Assembly (NCBI GenBank): GCA_036123135.1
Contig: JAZADZ010000058.1
Location: 1 to 9,869 of the forward strand
DNA length: 9,869 nucleotides
Origin: GCA-2716065 sp036123135
GTDB taxonomy: Bacteria > Bacteroidota > Bacteroidia > Flavobacteriales_D > Parvicellaceae
Reading direction: 5' to 3'
Part shown: in pieces, positions 6,386-9,869 of the stretch
Position numbering within the stretch: the first letter of the stretch is position 1
Layout of the letters: the number at the start of each line of letters is the position of its first letter
Notes under the pieces: model-generated
Told to the model about the DNA's origin: nothing
Database searches by the model: none
Seen by the model: the letters and a program-made list of their open reading frames with translations, nothing else
Program-made: the position numbers and the translations under genes

Positions 6386-7597
6386 ATGAAAAAAACCCTA
6401 TTTATAACTGCATTAGTGCTTACTATTTCAGTTTTTTCGCAAGAAAAGTTTGAAACGAATAAAAAGGATAGTGATTACAAGTTTACTGTTCTTAAAGATT
6501 TGGAAGCTACAAACGTACAATCTCAAGGAAGAACTGGAACTTGTTGGAGTTTTTCTTCATTGTCCTTTTTTGAATCTGAGATCATTAGACTAAATAATGA
6601 AAAACACAATCTTTCAGAGATGTTTGTGGTAAGAAATGCATATGTTGGAAAAGCTGAAAATTTCCTAAGAATGTATGGTACATTTACTTTTGGTCCTGGT
6701 GGAGCGTTTCATGATATTCCATGGGTTATCAGAAGATATGGAATTGTCCCAGAAGAAGTTTACAGAGGACTTAATTATGGAGATACTACACACAGACATG
6801 CTGAGATGGAGGCAATACTGGGTGCTACTGTCAAAGAGCTTGCATCAAAGCCCCAAAACGGAACGCTTACTCCAGTTTGGAAAAAAGCATTTACTGGAAT
6901 CTTAGATGCTTATTTAGGCGATCTTCCTGAAAATGTTGAAGAATTTAACTTTACCTACAAAGGCAAAGAATATTCCCCAATGTCATACGCTAAATCTCTA
7001 GGTTTAGATATGGACAATTATATTTCATTGACGTCTTATAACCACCATCCTTTTTATTCCAAATTTGTATTAGAAGTTCAAGACAATTGGGCTATGCAGT
7101 CTGCTTATAATCTTCCGATAGATGAATTTATGGGAGTTATGGAGGAAGCAATAATGAGTGGATATACCTTTGCTTGGGGAGCAGACGTTTCTGAAAAGGG
7201 TTTTGCCTATAGGGATGCCCTCGCAATTTTACCAGAAGATGAATCCACAATAACTAAAAAAGGAAAAGATAATAAGTATTTTAGCGATGCAGGAGCAAAC
7301 AAAATAAGCAATGCTTTTATGACGCCTGTTAAAGAAAAAATTGTAACACAAGAACAACGTCAACTTGCTTTTGATGTACAAGAAACTACCGATGATCACG
7401 GAATGCATATAACAGGTCTTGTCCAGGATCAAAATGGAACAAAATATTTTATTGTAAAAAATTCATGGGGAAAAACAAACCAATGTGATGGATACTTCTT
7501 TGCTTCATTTCCTTACGTGAGGTACAAGACCATGAATATTATGGTTCATAAAGATGCATTGAGTAAAAGTATTAAGAAGAAAATAGGCATTAAATAA
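6386..7597 (+). CDS. Exported C1 family cysteine peptidase (PepC / bleomycin hydrolase-like)
   Basis: Papain-clan cysteine peptidase of the C1B branch, predicted aminopeptidase. The 403-residue protein keeps the full active site: oxyanion Gln47 and nucleophile Cys53 in QGRTGTCWSFS (48-57 and the preceding Gln), His338 in DDHGMHITG (336-344, matching LTHAMxxTG of PepC), and Asn359 in VKNSWG. Unlike cytoplasmic PepC and bleomycin hydrolase, it begins with a clear signal peptide (MKK, hydrophobic 5-17, likely cut VFS|Q after residue 18), so it probably works in the periplasm or at the envelope. It is somewhat shorter than PepC (about 440), and its C-terminus is a lysine-rich tail (SKSIKKKIGIK) where PepC has the arm that limits it to exopeptidase action, so strict aminopeptidase activity is not certain. 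It follows cysS by 10 nt, and its TAA shares one base with the yidD ATG (TAATG). Confidence 0.9.
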   Translation: MKKTLFITALVLTISVFSQEKFETNKKDSDYKFTVLKDLEATNVQSQGRTGTCWSFSSLSFFESEIIRLNNEKHNLSEMFVVRNAYVGKAENFLRMYGTFTFGPGGAFHDIPWVIRRYGIVPEEVYRGLNYGDTTHRHAEMEAILGATVKELASKPQNGTLTPVWKKAFTGILDAYLGDLPENVEEFNFTYKGKEYSPMSYAKSLGLDMDNYISLTSYNHHPFYSKFVLEVQDNWAMQSAYNLPIDEFMGVMEEAIMSGYTFAWGADVSEKGFAYRDALAILPEDESTITKKGKDNKYFSDAGANKISNAFMTPVKEKIVTQEQRQLAFDVQETTDDHGMHITGLVQDQNGTKYFIVKNSWGKTNQCDGYFFASFPYVRYKTMNIMVHKDALSKSIKKKIGIK

Positions 7598-7818
7598 TGC
7601 TTCGTTTGTTAGGACATTTCTTCCTATTTTTAATTTGGATATATCAAAAAATGATATCTCCTTTTTTTTCTAGCACCTGTAGATTTACACCTACTTGCTC
7701 TGTCTATGCGCAGCAGGCAATTAAAGAAAAGGGCCCATTTGCAGGGTTTTGGTTGGCCATTAAAAGGATAGCAAAGTGTCATCCATGGGGAGGTCACGGA
7801 CATGATCCACTAAATTAA
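7597..7818 (+). CDS. yidD: Membrane protein insertion efficiency factor YidD
   Basis: Small membrane-associated protein that helps YidC and the Sec system insert inner-membrane proteins. At 73 residues it has the usual family size. An amphipathic N-terminal helix (about 3-18) is followed by YQKMISPFF, then the diagnostic CRFTPTCSVYAQQAI (28-42) and KCHPWGGHGHDPLN (60-73). The three conserved cysteines are C28, C34 and C61. The ATG shares its A with the stop of the C1 peptidase gene, so translation is likely coupled; the next gene starts 6 nt after its stop. In other bacteria yidD usually sits by rpmH, rnpA and yidC; here it is in a cysS cluster instead. Confidence 0.97.
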   Translation: MLRLLGHFFLFLIWIYQKMISPFFSSTCRFTPTCSVYAQQAIKEKGPFAGFWLAIKRIAKCHPWGGHGHDPLN

Positions 7819-7824
7819 AAGAGG

Positions 7825-8832
7825 ATGCTTAAAATAGACATGCATACGCACATTATACCAAAACACCTTCCAAGATGGGCAGAAAAATTTGCATATGATG
7901 GGTTCATTCACTTGGATCATCATAAAGATGGATGGGCTAGAATGATGCAAGGAGATAAATTTTTTAGAGAGATCAATGAAAATTGTTGGAATCCTGAAGT
8001 TAGAATCAATGAGTATTTGGAATTCAAAACACAGGTGCAAGTTGTTTGTACTATTCCGGTTTTGTTTGCATATTTTGCAAAACCTGAAGATGGGCTTGAA
8101 GTGGCTAAATTCCTAAATGATGATCTCGCAGATTTAGTTCAAAAGTATCCTAAAAATTACATTGGTTTAGGAACAATTCCAATGCAAGATGTAGATTTAT
8201 CTGTTCAGGAACTGCATCGGATTAAACAAATTGGTTTACATGGTATTCAAATTGGGTCTAACATTGAAAATAAGAACCTCAACGAACCTGAATTCTTCCC
8301 AATTTGGGAAGCTTGCGAACAATTAGATCTTGCTGTGATGGTACATCCATGGAATATGATGGGTAAGAAATACATGGACAGATATTGGTTGCCTTGGTTG
8401 GTTGGTATGCCTGCCGAAACCTCCAGAGCCATGTGTTCAATGATTTTCGGAGGTGTATTTGATCGATTTCCAAAACTCAGAGTTAATTTTTGTCATGCAA
8501 GTGGCGCTTTTCTTGCTACCCTTGGAAGAATTGAACATGGCTTCAATTGTCGTCCTGATTTAGTTGCAGTTGACAATCCAGTAAACCCAAGAAATTATTG
8601 TGGTAAATATTGGGTTGATTGTATCACTCACGATTCACTAATGCTTGAATATATTCTAAAATTACAGGGCTCAAAACGAGTGACCTTGGGAAGTGATTAT
8701 CCTTTTCCCTTGGGAGATTTAGAGATTGGCAAGTTTATTGAACAAATGAATTTAGATTCGAGTACAGTAGAGGATATTTTTTGTAACAGCACTTTAGAGT
8801 GGTTAAACTTATCCAAAGAACAATTTTTGTAA
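7825..8832 (+). CDS. ACMSD-type amidohydrolase (aminocarboxymuconate-semialdehyde decarboxylase)
   Basis: Predicted to remove CO2 from 2-amino-3-carboxymuconate-6-semialdehyde, diverting the kynurenine pathway of tryptophan breakdown away from quinolinate and NAD. The 335-residue TIM barrel matches ACMSD in length and metal ligands: H7 and H9 in DMHTHI, H174 in VHPWNMMG, H224 in FCHASG and D291 in LGSDYPFPLG. These map to His9, His11, His177, His228 and Asp294 of the Pseudomonas enzyme. The substrate arginines also appear conserved (R48 in FFREINENCW, R235 in GRIEHGF, which acts in the neighbouring subunit of the dimer). VHPWNMMG and SDYPFPLG are closer to ACMSD than to other decarboxylases of the family. 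It lies 6 nt after yidD, and its stop overlaps the next ATG (TAATG). No other kynurenine gene is in the window. The subfamily call is good; activity is inferred. Confidence 0.88.
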   Translation: MLKIDMHTHIIPKHLPRWAEKFAYDGFIHLDHHKDGWARMMQGDKFFREINENCWNPEVRINEYLEFKTQVQVVCTIPVLFAYFAKPEDGLEVAKFLNDDLADLVQKYPKNYIGLGTIPMQDVDLSVQELHRIKQIGLHGIQIGSNIENKNLNEPEFFPIWEACEQLDLAVMVHPWNMMGKKYMDRYWLPWLVGMPAETSRAMCSMIFGGVFDRFPKLRVNFCHASGAFLATLGRIEHGFNCRPDLVAVDNPVNPRNYCGKYWVDCITHDSLMLEYILKLQGSKRVTLGSDYPFPLGDLEIGKFIEQMNLDSSTVEDIFCNSTLEWLNLSKEQFL

Positions 8833-9869
8833 TGAAAAAAGTAATTCTTTTAATAGTTTTTGGAGTTGTATTCAACCAAATTTGGAGCCAGGAAGCATAT
8901 TGGCAGCAACACGTTGATTACAAAATGGAAATTAATTTTTTTGCTACTCAGAACAAATTTGATGGCAAACAACAATTAATTTACACCAATAATTCTCCAG
9001 ACACACTTGAAAAAATATTTTATCATTTGTATTACAATGCTTTTCAGCCTGGATCAATGATGGATGTTCGTTCGAGAACAATTGAAGATCCAGATTCTAG
9101 AGTTGGCGACAGAATAAGTAAATTAAATGAGGATGAAATTGGACTTCATACAATTCACTTCATAAAACAGAAAAATACTCCACTAAAATTCAGTGTCGAG
9201 GGAACAATATTGGAAGTTTTTCTTTCAAAACCACTATTTCCTGGTGAAAAAACCACTTTATCTATGAATTTTTCTAGTCAAGTACCTGTTCAGATAAGAC
9301 GAACGGGACGACATAATGTTGAGGGTGTTGACTTTTCTATGACCCAGTGGTATCCTAAGTTATGTGAATACGATAAGGACGGATGGCATTCTAATCCTTA
9401 CATTGGAAGAGAATTTCATGGTGTTTGGGGTGATTATGATGTCAAAATTACCATTGACTCAACGTATGTTCTTGGTGGTACTGGAATAATTCAAAACCCA
9501 AATGAAGTTGGTTATGGATACCAAGACAATAGTAAACCTTTAAAACTCTCCGATTCTGAAACCATAACTTGGCATTTCAAAGCCAAAAAAGTACACGACT
9601 TTGCTTGGGCTGCAGACCCAGATTTTATTCACGATACCAGTGTTTTGGATAATGGAACAGTTATCCACTATTTACACATCGATGACTCTTTAAATGATAA
9701 TTGGCTTAAGCTAAAAGAATATGCTGTAAAATCTTTTAATTATGTCAATAAGAATTTTGGTACTTATCCATACAAACAATATTCAATTATTCAAGGTGGA
9801 GATGGTGGTATGGAGTATCCCATGTGTACTTTGATAACTGCAGGAGGTTCATTTAAAGGGCTAGTTAGC
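8832..9869 (+). CDS. Exported M1 family metallopeptidase, 5' part
   Basis: The first 346 codons of a gluzincin aminopeptidase, cut by the window end; Bacteroidota members are often 600 residues or longer. A signal peptide (MKKVILLIVFGVVF, likely cut IWS|Q after residue 19) precedes an M1 N-terminal beta-saddle domain beginning YWQQHVDYKMEINFF (23-37). FYHLYYNAFQPGS (63-75) and SMTQWYPKLCEYDKDGWH (169-186) are typical of the Bacteroidota M1 group. GGMEYPMCTLI (325-335) is the GxMEN-type exopeptidase motif, here GGMEYP. The zinc site HExxH would come shortly after and lies outside the window, so catalytic competence cannot be checked. The start codon shares its A with the ACMSD stop (TAATG), so it continues the cysS operon and is probably translationally coupled. 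Likely periplasmic or surface peptide degradation. Confidence 0.92.
   Translation, partial: MKKVILLIVFGVVFNQIWSQEAYWQQHVDYKMEINFFATQNKFDGKQQLIYTNNSPDTLEKIFYHLYYNAFQPGSMMDVRSRTIEDPDSRVGDRISKLNEDEIGLHTIHFIKQKNTPLKFSVEGTILEVFLSKPLFPGEKTTLSMNFSSQVPVQIRRTGRHNVEGVDFSMTQWYPKLCEYDKDGWHSNPYIGREFHGVWGDYDVKITIDSTYVLGGTGIIQNPNEVGYGYQDNSKPLKLSDSETITWHFKAKKVHDFAWAADPDFIHDTSVLDNGTVIHYLHIDDSLNDNWLKLKEYAVKSFNYVNKNFGTYPYKQYSIIQGGDGGMEYPMCTLITAGGSFKGLVS

Noticed and set aside
6675..6905. 76-codon frame inside the C1 peptidase gene
   Set aside because: It is an out-of-frame shadow of a gene with a complete active site; the protein shows no domain.
7810..8040. Minus-strand frame of 76 codons over the start of the ACMSD gene
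   Set aside because: It is antisense to strongly conserved ACMSD sequence, including metal ligands H7 and H9.

Overview
The window looks like chromosomal DNA of a low-GC member of the Bacteroidota, most likely Flavobacteriales (marine or freshwater). The signs are AT-rich DNA, start codons preceded by A-rich stretches with almost no Shine-Dalgarno (SD) sequence, exported proteins whose predicted mature N-terminus is Gln, a bacterial geranylgeranylglyceryl phosphate synthase (GGGPS), and lineage-typical families: a GH73-LysM glucosaminidase, a GGMEYP-type M1 peptidase and an exported PepC-like C1 peptidase. Species cannot be named from this sequence.

Left half, all on the minus strand (read from 3705 down to 1): a 4'-phosphopantetheinyl transferase (PPTase), a GGGPS-family prenyl-ether synthase that apparently starts at TTG two codons after the in-frame PPTase stop, and a ThiE/TenI-fold protein that overlaps GGGPS by 10 nt and lacks the Mg-binding Asn-Asp of real thiamine phosphate synthases. 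A weak hairpin plus T-tract at the end of the third gene may close this unit. Then come an exported GH73 glucosaminidase with two LysM repeats and the 5' 60% or so of prfB (release factor 2), which carries the canonical +1 programmed frameshift site and needs a frame change at codon 22.

Right half, all on the plus strand: a divergently transcribed exported WG-repeat protein (8 to 9 repeats), a 114-nt gap with a good Bacteroidota-type promoter (TAAATTTG), then a tight run of five genes: cysS, an exported bleomycin-hydrolase/PepC-like C1 peptidase, yidD, an ACMSD-type amidohydrolase, and the first 346 codons of an exported M1 peptidase cut by the window end. Gaps in this run are 10, -1, 6 and -1 nt, so it probably behaves as one operon.

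Most of the window is housekeeping or lineage-typical. The parts most worth checking are the PPTase-GGGPS-ThiE-like unit (possibly a bacterial ether-lipid-related module with a non-thiamine ThiE paralogue), the same-frame TGA/TTG junction between its first two genes, and the strong SD-dependent RF2 frameshift signal in a genome that otherwise hardly uses SD sequences. No mobile element, CRISPR array, tRNA or rRNA was seen, and no gene-free stretch exceeds about 115 nt.
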